A DNA stretch of 64,000 nt from Perognathus longimembris pacificus (Eukaryota; Chordata; Mammalia; Rodentia; Heteromyidae): positions 53,283,934-53,347,933 of the forward strand of contig NC_063169.1 in the NCBI RefSeq assembly GCF_023159225.1, written 5' to 3'. Both the position numbers and the translations under genes were made by a program. Positions 11,278 through 20,035 of the stretch are shown here, one piece after another (positions within the stretch are counted from its first letter, which is position 1; every line of letters begins with the position of its first letter). The notes under the pieces are model-generated. The model had not been told where the DNA came from. It made no database searches and saw only the letters and a list, made by a program, of their open reading frames with translations.

Positions 11278-12739
11278 AATACCTGCATAGACTTGGCATT
11301 CAATAATATTTTTTCTGAATATTCCTTTAGTCACTCATTTGCTTAGAAATTCATAGGATTCCAAACTTGCAGACCTTGCTAAATTTGGGGAGCTTCAGTC
11401 TCAGTAGTGAGCTTTTACACTAAAGAGATCAAAATCATTTACTCTCCACATTTACCTTGTAAGCGTCGGAATCTAATTAGTGCCATGCAGATCTGTGCTC
11501 AGGAAGACCAAAAGAAGGGAAGGAAGTGCTGCCATTTTGAAACATCCTTCTACTGGCAGCTTGCATCTGTTATCACTCCTCTGAAGCCATACATGATGTG
11601 GCTACATCCCTGACAGCACTTATTGGTGTGTAAACATAAATGTCAAGAAAATATCTCTTCTCGTGCTAACCCAGATAATATCAGTATGTCCCACAGAGTG
11701 GACGCAAGGAATTCATCATTCCTTGGTTTAGTAAACAAGAGGAGTGCCCATTCTGCATTAGTCATCGTCCTAGACATTGAGAGATTCCAGGGTGAGCAAA
11801 TCAAACAGATGCAATCCCAATGAACACGTCAGCATACAGGCATTTGTCTTGTTTACTCCAAATCTCACTTGAGAAATTTGTACTATGTGGCAAACTTGCA
11901 GGACCTGAGATCTCTGGTGAGGCAGGGAACTAGAGTGGGGTGAACACAGCCCAGGCTAGAATTTTGCATGCTCCTGGTTATCTCTAGCAACTTCCTAATG
12001 GTCGGATTGATAGTTCTTTCTTTGGCTGAGGATGCTTTTGTGATTTTTTTTTTCCCAAACTGACTCTAGTCTTATGTCAAGGTTCTTTATCTTCTGTTTT
12101 AATGAGTTCTTAAGTCCTAAGATGCTGAGGTTCCTGAATTTCAACAGTAATATACACTTTTCAGTAGCCAGCTTCATGGATGTCAAGACACAATTGAGCC
12201 TAACGATTTTTAAGCCCTGAATCACCGGCATGTATTGTTTGTTGAGTCAATGGTTCAGCAAAGTCCCCTGGCTTCCTACTTTCCCAGTTGTGGCCCACCA
12301 AACCAATGAGCTCACAGACTGCTAGACCAGTTTTGAACAGTTGTTCTAGCAGTCATTTCAGGGGAGGGAAAGAGAGCATCTAGCTTATAGCCTGGTCCTC
12401 CAATAATTTTAGAAGCACCTAATTAATCACCTTCATTAAACTCCTTTATGCTCTTCAAAAGAAATCCTGTAAATGTGGGAAGAACAAAAATTATAACCTA
12501 TTATATTTTGTAACACATTAGGTATTTACAAAAAAAAAACACCTATTATTAGCTGACTGACACTGAACACAATTCTAAGTAATATGGAGTTCTATCTTGT
12601 CCTTGGTTTTATTTGTTTGCTTATGTCTCCTCAGATCTGAAGAGATCAAGGGACTTTCTCTGATAGGATTAGTCACCTATGACCTGGGAGAGGCCTACAC
12701 ATTCCAGTGATAGTAGCTACCCTGAAAAAAATGAAAAGG
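11278..12739. other. mostly unique, weak L2-like traces
   Basis: L2-like strings occur at 11280-11345 ('cttggcattcaataatattt') and 11740-11830. A 9-bp inverted repeat lies at 12318-12326 and 12345-12353. No gene was found. The 66- to 78-codon frames in this stretch have no recognisable features. Confidence 0.35.
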
Positions 12740-12740
12740 C

Positions 12741-12982
12741 TGGCTTACTCTACTTTTTTTTTTTTTTTTTTTTTTTTTGGCCAGTCCTGGGGCTTGGACT
12801 CAGAGCCTGAGCACTGTCCCAGGCTTCTTTTTGTTCAAGGCTAGCACTCTACCACTTGAGCCACAGTACCACTTCTGGCCTTTCCTATATATGTGGTGCT
12901 GAGGAATCGAACCCAGGCCTTTATGTATACAAGGCAAGCACTCTTACCACTAGGCCATATTCCCAGCCCTGGCTTACTCCAC
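12741..12982 (-). mobile_element. IDL-Geo SINE, antisense, with target duplication
   Basis: Poly-T (12755-12778) leads into the reversed Geo half ('cttggactcagagcctgagc', 'ggctagcactctaccacttg'). The reversed ID-like half follows ('gaggaatcgaacccaggcct', 'cactaggccatattcccagc'). Target duplications are TGGCTTACTCTAC (12741-12753) and TGGCTTACTCCAC (12970-12982). The target is the inverted end of the neighbouring L1, so the SINE is younger than that L1. Confidence 0.9.
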
Positions 12983-13436
12983 TGAATATAATTTTTCCAA
13001 AGTCTTTCCATTTCCTTATGAATGGTGCAATAGCATTCTTTCTGATGGAAGCATAGAATTCCATTGTGTATGTATACCACATTTTCTTGATCCATTCATC
13101 CACTGAGGGGCATCCATGTTGATTCCATGTCTTGGCTATGGTAAACAATGCTGCAATAAACATGGCTGTGCTGGTAGCTTTAGTGTGGCCTTGCTTGTGA
13201 TCTATTGGATAAATGCCCAAGAGTGGGATTGATGGATCATAAGGAAGCTCTATGTTTAGTCCTTTGAGGAAATTCCATACTGCTTTCTAGAGTGGTTGAA
13301 CAAATTTACATTCCCATCAGCAGTGTAGTAGTGTTCCTTTTTGGTCACATCCCCACAGGCATCTGTTATTGTTAGTTCTGTTGATAATGGCCATTATAAT
13401 TAGGGTGAAATATAATCTCAATGTTGTTTTGGAAAA
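12983..13436 (-). mobile_element. inverted 5' part of a twin-primed L1
   Basis: Read on the minus strand this is the end of L1 ORF2. The frame contains WIKKMWYTYTMEFYASI, followed by 'ggaaatggaaagactttgg'. At about 13437 the orientation switches and the 3'UTR continues on the plus strand. A head-to-head arrangement with a short overlap is the known result of twin priming during L1 reverse transcription. Confidence 0.85.
12985..13220 (-). pseudogene. L1 ORF2 C-terminal fragment
   Basis: On the minus strand, one open frame of this piece reads like the C-terminus of L1 ORF2p: FTIAKTWNQHGCPSVDEW, then IKKMWYTYTMEFYASIRK. Only the last few tens of residues are present. The endonuclease and reverse transcriptase domains are absent, so it cannot be functional. 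The frame stays open into the adjacent SINE by chance. Confidence 0.75.
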
Positions 13437-14005
13437 AATATTAAGTGAAGAAAGCCAGGCTCTGAGAAACATAGGTTGGACGGTTTTCCTCACTTGTAGT
13501 GCCTATTAGTCTACAAGTAAACACAATGGATGGTAAAAGACATAAAATTATACTTGGACATGATAAATTAAAAAGAACTTTAAGTGTTCACTCAGTGAGA
13601 CCAAAGGAGGATATTCTAAGGATCACAAAGGCTCAATTCTATGTGTATATGATAGAGCATATAGAAATAAACTCCAAAAAAGGAAAACAAGAGTTTTGGT
13701 GTTGTTTTGCCTTTTGATTTTTTTCCTTTGTTTTTGATTTCTGTAGCTTTTGTCTTGTATATAAGTTTTATCTGTTTGGGGGGAGGTAAGGAGGAGCACA
13801 GAAAATGGTGGGATAAAAGGTGAACAAATATAGCAGTGAAACTCACTAGACACAACTTGTGGTGGGGGGGGTCAGAAGGAAAAAACTGGGAGGAAACTAA
13901 GGAAGGACTAAGGACACTGTTCAAAAAGAAATCTACTCATCTGACTTATGTAACTGTAGCCCCTCTGTACATCATCTTTACAAGAAAAATTAATAATTAA
14001 TTTTT
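13437..14005 (+). mobile_element. 3' part of the twin-primed L1 (3'UTR)
   Basis: The segment starts at 'tattaagtgaagaaagccag', which overlaps the sequence where the inverted part stops, by about 20 bp. It continues through the 3'UTR with its G-rich tract (near 13861) to 'aactgtagcccctctgtaca' and an A-rich tail. The 72-codon frame at 13499-13717 lies in the UTR and is not a gene. Confidence 0.85.
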
Positions 14006-14179
14006 AAAAGACTGGGAGAGCAGTAACTGGTTTAAGAAAGCTAAAGTACTGTCAGTTAAGCAATGAAAATGAAATATCAATTTGTCACTACCTTTAATAA
14101 CTTCATTTGAGTAGCTTATTTATATGTATTACCAAATCAGGTATTGTTTCTAAGGTTAAAAACTATAATTTTCCCAGCT

Positions 14180-14313
14180 TTAAAAAAACTGTAGGGGGAA
14201 GAGGGGACGAGGTAACAAACAGTACAAGAAATGTATCCAATGCCTAATGTATGAAACTGTAACCTCTCTGTAATTCAGTTTGATAATAAAAATATATATA
14301 TTAAAAAATTGTA
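14180..14313 (+). mobile_element. very short L1 3' end
   Basis: About 105 bp from 'gggggaagaggggacgagg' to 'cagtttgataataaaaat'. It shares the variant 'ctgtaattcagtttg' with the copy at 2358, which suggests one source subfamily. Probable target duplications are TTAAAAAAACTGTA (14180-14193) and TTAAAAAATTGTA (14301-14313). Confidence 0.75.
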
Positions 14314-14433
14314 CATTTACTTTTTTGTACATCTCCATTTGTACAGTGTAATTTTTAATGTTTTAAATAAATTGTTTAAATTCATTAGAAAGCACTTGTC
14401 TAACATGGACAACATTGGTTTCCATACCAAGCA

Positions 14434-14459
14434 ACACACATACACACACACACACACAA
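14434..14459 (+). repeat. (CA)n microsatellite
   Basis: Imperfect CA repeat. Confidence 0.85.
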
Positions 14460-14502
14460 CTACAAATACCAATTTTAATAACCCAATTTATAGTGAGACG
14501 TC

Positions 14503-14715
14503 AAGTGCTGGGTGGCTTATGTCTGTAATCTTAGCAATTGAGGATTGTGGTTTGAAGCCAGCCAGGGCAGCAAAGTCTATGAAACTTTTACAATTAACCA
14601 GCAAGCTGAAAATGTGACTCAAATGTGGTAGAATACCAATCTTGAATGGAAAAATCTAAGAGATAACACTTGGCCCTGAGTTCAAGTACTGGTACAAAAA
14701 TAAATTAATAAATAA
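14503..14715 (+). mobile_element. composite SINE (B1-like plus Geo half), sense
   Basis: The B1-like start 'gctgggtggcttatgtctgt' continues to 'ggtttgaagccagccagg'. The Geo half follows ('aacacttggccctgagttca') and ends in an AAATAAATTAATAAATAAA tail. It is diverged, with internal deletions. Confidence 0.7.
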
Positions 14716-15173
14716 ACTACTTAATTACAATAAAAAGTACATAAAATAAAATGAAAGGATTGAAAAGATGTAATGTAATTAAGATAACTTTTTCTAAATT
14801 ATTTTTAATTATCTGTACAAACACCCCTTTCAACATTCTCACCCCTTTCTCTCCTACCAACCCCTTCCCTCACTTCTTAATTTTGTGGGATGTACATAGG
14901 ATTCTTGTCTACATTCTCCTGTTCGTGAAAATTATATAGTTTTAACTTTAGACTGCTAACAACTTTTTAAAAGCAGTATTTCAACTTTTGTTCAAGTTGA
15001 CAAAACATAAGTTATATACATTTATGTTATACAATGTAATGCTTAGAAATATTTACATTATGAAATGACAGCATTAAGCTAATTACCACGTTTTACCACT
15101 CATACTTGCCAGTTGTCATGGTGACAACTCATGATATTCTCTATGTTCACTTGTATTATAGAAAATGCCCAAT
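14716..15173. other. AT-rich unique sequence
   Basis: No gene or repeat family recognised. Confidence 0.35.
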
Positions 15174-15480
15174 GTCCTTCCTTTCTTTCTTCTCTCCTTC
15201 CCTCATTCCTTCCCTCCCTCTTTTACCTTCTTCCTTCCTTTCTTCCTTCCTTCTTCCCTTCCTTCCTTTTTCCTTCCTTTCTTTTTCCACACTATGGATT
15301 GACTAGGCAGCACTCTACCACTTGAGTCACAGCACCTGATCCTTTTGCTTTTAGTTTGTTTTATAGATAAAATCTGGTACTAACTTTTTGGGGCTAGCCT
15401 TAGAAAATGATCCTCCCTCCTATACATCTTGATCCCAAGTAGCTTGGATTACAGACATTGCTACCATGTACCACCCAGAA
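15174..15480 (-). mobile_element. composite SINE with long pyrimidine tail, antisense
   Basis: A nearly pure T/C tract (15174-15288) leads into the reversed Geo half ('cagcactctaccacttgagt') and a decayed B1-like half ('cccaagtagcttggattaca'). The tract is the expanded SINE tail. Plus-strand frames here read poly-Ser/Leu/Pro and are artefacts. Confidence 0.7.
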
Positions 15481-15599
15481 TTTTATTTTGTGACTGAATA
15501 ATTACTACTTTGCATATATGCCACTTATCTATTCATTGAACCACCAATGACCACTGAGGTTGATTCTATTCTTTGGCTCTCTGACTAATACAGTATTTT

Positions 15600-15835
15600 T
15601 ATTTCCCCATCCTGGGGCTTGAACTCTGGGCCTAGGCCTTATCCAAGAGCTCCTTTTGCACAAGGCTAGCACTCTACCACTTGAGCCACAGTGCCACTTC
15701 TAAATTTTTCTCTGATTAACTGGAGATAAGTGTCTTACAGACTTTTCTACCCATACTGGCTTCAAACAATGAACCTTGGATCTCAGCCTCCTTTGTAGCT
15801 AGGATTATAGGCATGAGCCACTGGTGCCCAGCTGA
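15600..15835 (-). mobile_element. composite SINE (B1-like plus Geo half), antisense
   Basis: 'cctggggcttgaactctggg' and 'aaggctagcactctaccact' mark the Geo half. 'actggagataagtgtcttac' and 'tagctaggattataggcatg' mark the B1-like half. It is complete in both halves. Confidence 0.85.
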
Positions 15836-16180
15836 ATTCTAAATGTAATATTAAAAAAAGTGGGCCAAGGAATTAGTAGCTTTCTCTGTGTGTGTGTGTG
15901 TGTGTAAGTACATAAACATGCATGTATATAAATATATCTAAATATATATTATAGTGAACATATGAAATAGTAAAAGTAAAGCATTTAGAATAATGCTTAC
16001 CCATAGTGTGGACATAGTCTATATAGTCTTCAGAGAATTATCAGGCATCTATAAAGCAGTGAGGCATGTTGGGAATACCAGTGATGAACATGATTTGATT
16101 CTTTATGTTCTGTATGGGCAATAGGTTACAAACCTGAATTCATGTGTAGCTTATTCTATGTGCTACAGAAGGGCAGCATG
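15836..16180. other. short unique stretch with (TG)n
   Basis: (TG)n lies at about 15888-15905, followed by AT-rich sequence. Nothing else is seen up to the retroviral integration site. Confidence 0.45.
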
Positions 16181-16186
16181 AGCCAG

Positions 16187-16669
16187 TGTTGGGGTCTCTC
16201 TGGGACCCCTCTCCCCACTTCTCCAGGGGAGATGCCTGAATGTTGGGGTCTCTAGGACCCCTTTCCCCCCATCTCCCGGGGGAATGCCTGACTCCCAAAC
16301 TGTGATGGATTACGCTAGGTTGAGGAGAAATGCCGAGACCTCCGCCCTCCCCTCCCTGTCCCTCACGTGTCAGGAGCGGCGGCGGAGGGAGGCATGGGGA
16401 GACCATTCGGTGGTCCATGAGTCTCAGCCTCCCAGAGGGAGGGCAGAAGAATTTATTATGGTGACAAAGGCGGAAGGGGAGGGACTTGGGGTGATTAACT
16501 GATTGGATGAGCTGGGCTGCCCATCAGGTGATGTCATGTAACTTCCTCTGTGAGCGGGGATCACAATCCCCCAAGGGCTGACATGTGCTCGCCCCAGGGG
16601 CTGGGGCTTCTCTTCCTGTTAAAGGCTAAAGCCAGCTGTGGCCTCTTAAAGGCACAGCTGTTCCCAACA
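16187..16669 (-). repeat. 3' LTR of the provirus
   Basis: 483 bp, starting TGTTGGGAACAGCTG and ending CCCCAACA on the minus strand, so it has TG..CA ends. A CCAAT box (plus-strand GATTGG at 16501-16506) and a combined TATA/AATAAA region (plus-strand TTTATT at 16452-16457) are visible. The outermost U5 end is tandemly duplicated: unit one is 16187-16240 and unit two starts at 16241, each beginning TGTTGGGGTCTCT on the plus strand. The other LTR has one unit only. A CRE-like site here reads TGATGTCA (16529-16536), a decayed form of the site in the 5' LTR. Confidence 0.9.
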
Positions 16670-16684
16670 TCTTTTTTTTTCTTT
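16670..16684 (-). other. polypurine tract of the provirus
   Basis: On the minus strand the purine run AAAGAAAAAAAAAGA directly abuts the 3' LTR start TGTTGGG. This is the expected place of the plus-strand DNA primer. Confidence 0.75.
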
Positions 16685-17290
16685 AAATTAGTAGGGGATG
16701 TTGCAAACATATGGCATATGTAAGCATAAGGCAAAATGCTGACATAAGATATATAAGGGGTAGGTAAAGTGGCCATCCGTCTGGCTTTGTCCAGAGAAGC
16801 TGGTCTTCGCGCTAAGTGCAGACATTCCTCTTTTGGCGGTGAGGTAGAAGTAGGCTTAGGTTCTGGCATCTCTGGTAGTCCACCACTGGTGACTTAAACA
16901 CATGTGATTAGTAAAACATTCCTTCTTTCATAAACATTGAGGTGAAGGCGCTAAACCTTTGCACTTACCTTTTTTTAAAACATTTTTTATCATGAAACAC
17001 TGAGGTTGCGTGTCAAACCCTCAGCTCCTATTTCCATTTAACGGGGCTCCCTAACAACAGGGTGAAAGGCAAGGAAGAAACACGGTGCAAAATTTCTTTA
17101 ATTTTTGTGTGACGCTGTGGGCAGTATGGCCACGGCAAAACATTGCGCCATGAGATGCTCAAGAAAGATATCCTTAATTAATCCTGGGGGCTAGCCCCCC
17201 CTCTTTTGTTTTTTAAAATTATGACACCGGCAGGGAGTATGGATGGAGGTCTCTTCTTCTGTAGCTATTTCCTGCTGAAAGGGGGCGACG
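16685..17290 (-). other. AT-richer 3' interior of the provirus
   Basis: This part of the interior has near-genomic base composition. It lacks a long open frame except a 102-codon minus frame (16561-16869), which starts at 16869 and runs into the LTR. That frame is Pro-, Thr- and Lys-rich, and I cannot assign it to any retroviral protein. The minus-strand string AAAAGGTAAGTGC near 16970 resembles a splice donor. It may be a remnant of the envelope-to-LTR region left by a large internal deletion. Confidence 0.45.
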
Positions 17291-18103
17291 TAATCAAGGG
17301 CCCAGGTTTTAACTCTGCCTGCAGCTGTACGAAACCCACCGCCGCCGCCACCATGTCTCCAGAGTCAGGCGCTCGTGAACCCTAGCAGGGGCGCCCAGCC
17401 CTGGGCGCTCAGAGCAGGACGGACCCCAGCCCAAGGCCGCTGCCTTCGAGCTCCCGCCTCCGCTCCCCCCATCCCCCCTCCCAGAGCCCGGCCGCTGGCC
17501 CGCAATCCCCTTGGCCTTGCCACTTTACTGCTGCTCTCAGGCACCAGGCCGCCCGCAGTGCTCCAGCAGCGCTTCCACCGCACCACGCTCGGTGGCCCAA
17601 AGATTTTCGCACTAGACGTACAGCGCCACCCGAGGCTGCGCGGGCCCCAGCGCACGCCGCTGCTAGTGAAACTGAGCGGGGGGGCCCTCCCAGCCCTTGG
17701 CCGTGCGGAGACCAAACACTGTCCTCGCACACCCTGCCACTCGTTCACAGATGGGGGCCTGGAAACGCCAGGTGGGCAGGGGCTCCCAGGCAAGATGGCG
17801 ACATCCGCTCTGGGCTCCCCGGCCACCTGCGCTGCCCCCATCCCCTGCGCTCCCCTGCCGCGTCTCCATGGAACGCACGACCCCCCCCCCCCCACACACA
17901 CACCCTGGCCTAGCGCCAAATCGCCGTGGCGGGGCAACTCTTTCCGGCGCCACGTCCCGGGGCTTGCGGAGCCCCGTGAGCCCATGCCTGCCTCTCTCTA
18001 TGCGTTTGCCCCCTCTCTGGGCGGGCACTTTCTCCTCTGAAACCCACTTACTCAGCGAGTCTGTGGGGTCACTGGACCCCGAAATTCCCGGCCGTGTGTT
18101 CCC
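17291..18103 (-). other. CpG- and GC-rich 5' interior of the provirus
   Basis: About 0.8 kb with GC content and CpG density far above anything else in the window. Frames are open on several phases of both strands at once, up to 221 codons, which is a composition effect. Visible motifs are a perfect plus-strand Kozak context GCCGCCGCCACCATG at 17341-17355 that stops after 10 codons, and AAGATGGCG at 17792-17800, a YY1-type core. On the minus strand a 29-codon frame starts at 17354 and ends at 17265. The region may be an expanded retroviral leader or a captured host CpG-island first exon. I cannot tell which. Confidence 0.5.
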
Positions 18104-18122
18104 ACCCTGCGTTCGGGCGCCA
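18104..18122 (-). promoter_or_regulatory. primer binding site, tRNA-Lys type
   Basis: The minus strand reads TGGCGCCCGAACGCAGGGT, separated from the LTR end by two bases (TA). The first 12 bases agree with the usual lysine-tRNA primer site. The last part matches only if two extra bases (GC) are allowed before AGGG. Confidence 0.8.
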
Positions 18123-18124
18123 TA

Positions 18125-18603
18125 TGTTCGGACCTCAAGGATCCCTTTTCCCCGACCTCCCAGGGAAAATGCCTGAACCCCAAAACTATGAAAGAGACTC
18201 AGCCCTACCCTTCCCACCGGCAGAAGGAATAAGGCGTATCTTTGTGGACTTTGCTGAGTTAAGGAGAAATGCCGAAATCCCCTTCCCCGCCAGCACCCCT
18301 CACGTATCTGACGCAGGAAGAGAATCCCGGGGAGACAGCTTGATGGTTGAACAGGTCTCAGCCTCCCAGAGGGCGGGAAGAAGAATTTATTACGGTGACA
18401 AAGGCGGAAGGGGAGGGACTTGGGGTGATTAACTGATTGGATGAGCTGCGCTGCCCATCAGGTGACGTCATGTAACTTCCTCTGTGGGCAAGGATCACAA
18501 TCCCCCAACGGCCGACACGTGCTCACCCCAGGGGCTGGGGCTTCTCTTCCTGTTAAAGGCTAAAGCCAGCTGTGGCCTCTTAAAGGCACAGCTGTTCTCA
18601 ACA
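18125..18603 (-). repeat. 5' LTR of the provirus
   Basis: 479 bp on the minus strand, from TGTTGAGAACAGCTG to GTCCGAACA. Over the 218 positions from the AATAAA site (18386-18391) to the outer end, I count 11 differences from the other LTR, about 5%. Several of these are at CpG sites. A perfect CRE-type site TGACGTCA lies at 18463-18470 and a CCAAT box at 18435-18440. The R/U5 side carries about 60 bp, just inside the single terminal unit, that the other LTR lacks. Confidence 0.9.
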
Positions 18604-18774
18604 AGCCAGGATGGTTTCTCTGTTGCTAGAGTGAGCACAGCCCCTTATATGGACACTACAAAAGCTGTGTCCTGTTTTGAGTGTTCGTGTTCTCTGTCAG
18701 AGATGGACAGGAACAAGGTAGTCTGTGTTTCAGGTATAGAAGACAGAGCAATGGTGAAGTCCCTAAGGATAAAT

Positions 18775-18847
18775 GAGAACCTAAACTGTAACCTCTCTGT
18801 ACATCAGTTTGACAATAAATTAAAAAAAAAAGAGAGAGAGAACCTAA
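18775..18847 (+). mobile_element. ultra-short L1 3' end, about 50 bp
   Basis: Only the last part of L1 is present: 'ctgtaacctctctgtacatc', then 'agtttgacaataaattaaa' and an A-rich tail. GAGAACCTAA is repeated exactly at 18775-18784 and 18838-18847, so this is an independent insertion and not a deletion product. Confidence 0.8.
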
Positions 18848-19860
18848 GAATTCAAATACTGATGAACAGAACCAGGTACAAACTTGGGATCCCTCATTCA
18901 TGGGGTACCAGGCCAGGAAGTCCCAGCAAACATTGTTAGAACATGTAAGGAGAAGGGGTGCAATACCTTAGGCCCTAGAAAAACCCATGATCTTCCTTTG
19001 TGGCAGAACCTGCAGTGTTCAGAGCCCAAGACCCTGTGACTAAATCTAATTAATCACTTAAATTGGGTCATCATCATGGGCAGCACAGAGAGCTGGAGAC
19101 TGGCAGCAAAACCCAAGTAAACACTGACATCAATGAGAAAAATCACTGGAAAGAATCTGGTTTCTTACAAGTCCTAAGAACAATCAGATTCCCTTCTGGG
19201 CACTGCTTTAAAAATCTGCTCCATCATCAGGTAACTTTACAAAGCAGGGAAATTAAAGAGCTGCTTAAAGGTGCCTCAACTATTTCCCACACCCAGCAAG
19301 ACCAAGACCAGGAAGGAGACTGTGCCGTCCTCATTGGAAAGGCCACTGCACCTGCCCTTGCTGCTTGATAATGAACTTGTCTGGCCAATGAACCCAGGCA
19401 AGCCAGGACTGTTCAGGAATGCATGCTTCACAGGAGTTTCAGAAACTACTTCCAGCTGTTTGTACTCACAGGGATAAGAGCAAGACCCTGAAGGTCCACA
19501 CAATGACCTTGGCCTAACTGTGGTCATAGCTGCCAACCATCCCCTCGGGAAGGCCATGCAATGAAGGAACAACTCTTCCAGGCTAGCACACTAATGAGCT
19601 GTGCTGTTAACCAAGGGTAAGAGACCACTCCCAAGCCATTTCCTTGTGGAACCCAGACTGTGCACGAAAGGGCTTCCTAGTACTTGGTTCTGTAAAAGCT
19701 TGAAAACTTAAGAAACCACTGACCCTCCACTTTAAAATAATTATTAACTCTTTCAGGTCATAAAAATACCACTTTAAAAAGTAGGTGAGGCAGAAAATAG
19801 ATCCTAGCTATTTGGAAGGACTTAACCTCTGCCAAATACAAACCAATCAGGAACAAACAG
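18848..19860. other. unique sequence, no gene seen
   Basis: Frames of up to 101 codons exist on both strands and overlap each other. None shows a domain or codon pattern that argues for coding. Confidence 0.35.
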
Positions 19861-19864
19861 TAGG

Positions 19865-20035
19865 ATCAGTTCCATGGGCCATTAATCCATGCATTTGCTC
19901 CTTGAACCAACCTGGTAGCACATCAACAACCCCATGTTACTTACAAGGAAATGAAGCCCAAAGAGATTAAGTGGCATGATAAAAATCACTGTAGGTCTGC
20001 AGAGTAGCTGGGAAAGGTCTTAGGCTTTTGAACTC
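19865..20035 (+). repeat. MIR-like ancient SINE
   Basis: 'cttacaaggaaatgaagccc', then 'agattaagtggcatgataaa' and 'agtagctgggaaaggtctta' follow the order of the MIR 3' half. Confidence 0.55.

Larger units (their letters stand above)
16181..18609 (-). mobile_element. compact class II endogenous retrovirus (lysine primer), with both LTRs
   Basis: On the minus strand this is a structurally complete but tiny provirus. The 5' LTR is at 18125-18603, the primer binding site just inside it at 18104-18122, a GC-rich leader and interior follow, then a polypurine tract at 16670-16684 and the 3' LTR at 16187-16669. The whole element is flanked by the direct repeat AGCCAG (16181-16186 and 18604-18609). 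A 6-bp duplication and a tRNA-Lys-type primer site both point to a betaretrovirus-like (ERVK-class) element. The interior is only about 1455 bp and no gag, protease, polymerase or envelope domain is recognisable. It must therefore be non-autonomous, moved by proteins from another provirus. No coding capacity for infection is present. Confidence 0.9.

Noticed and set aside
17365..17985. 206-codon minus-strand frame beginning MGSRGS inside the provirus, in the sense of the retrovirus, which looks like a myristoylated Gag start
   Set aside because: The same DNA is open in several frames on both strands because of its high GC content. After the first residues it is Gly/Arg/Pro/Ala-rich with no matrix, capsid or zinc-knuckle motif.
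17375..18040. 221-codon plus-strand frame, the longest in the window
   Set aside because: It lies in the CpG-rich interior, is opposite to the provirus, is Pro/Arg/Ala-rich without domains, and coexists with other long frames over the same bases.
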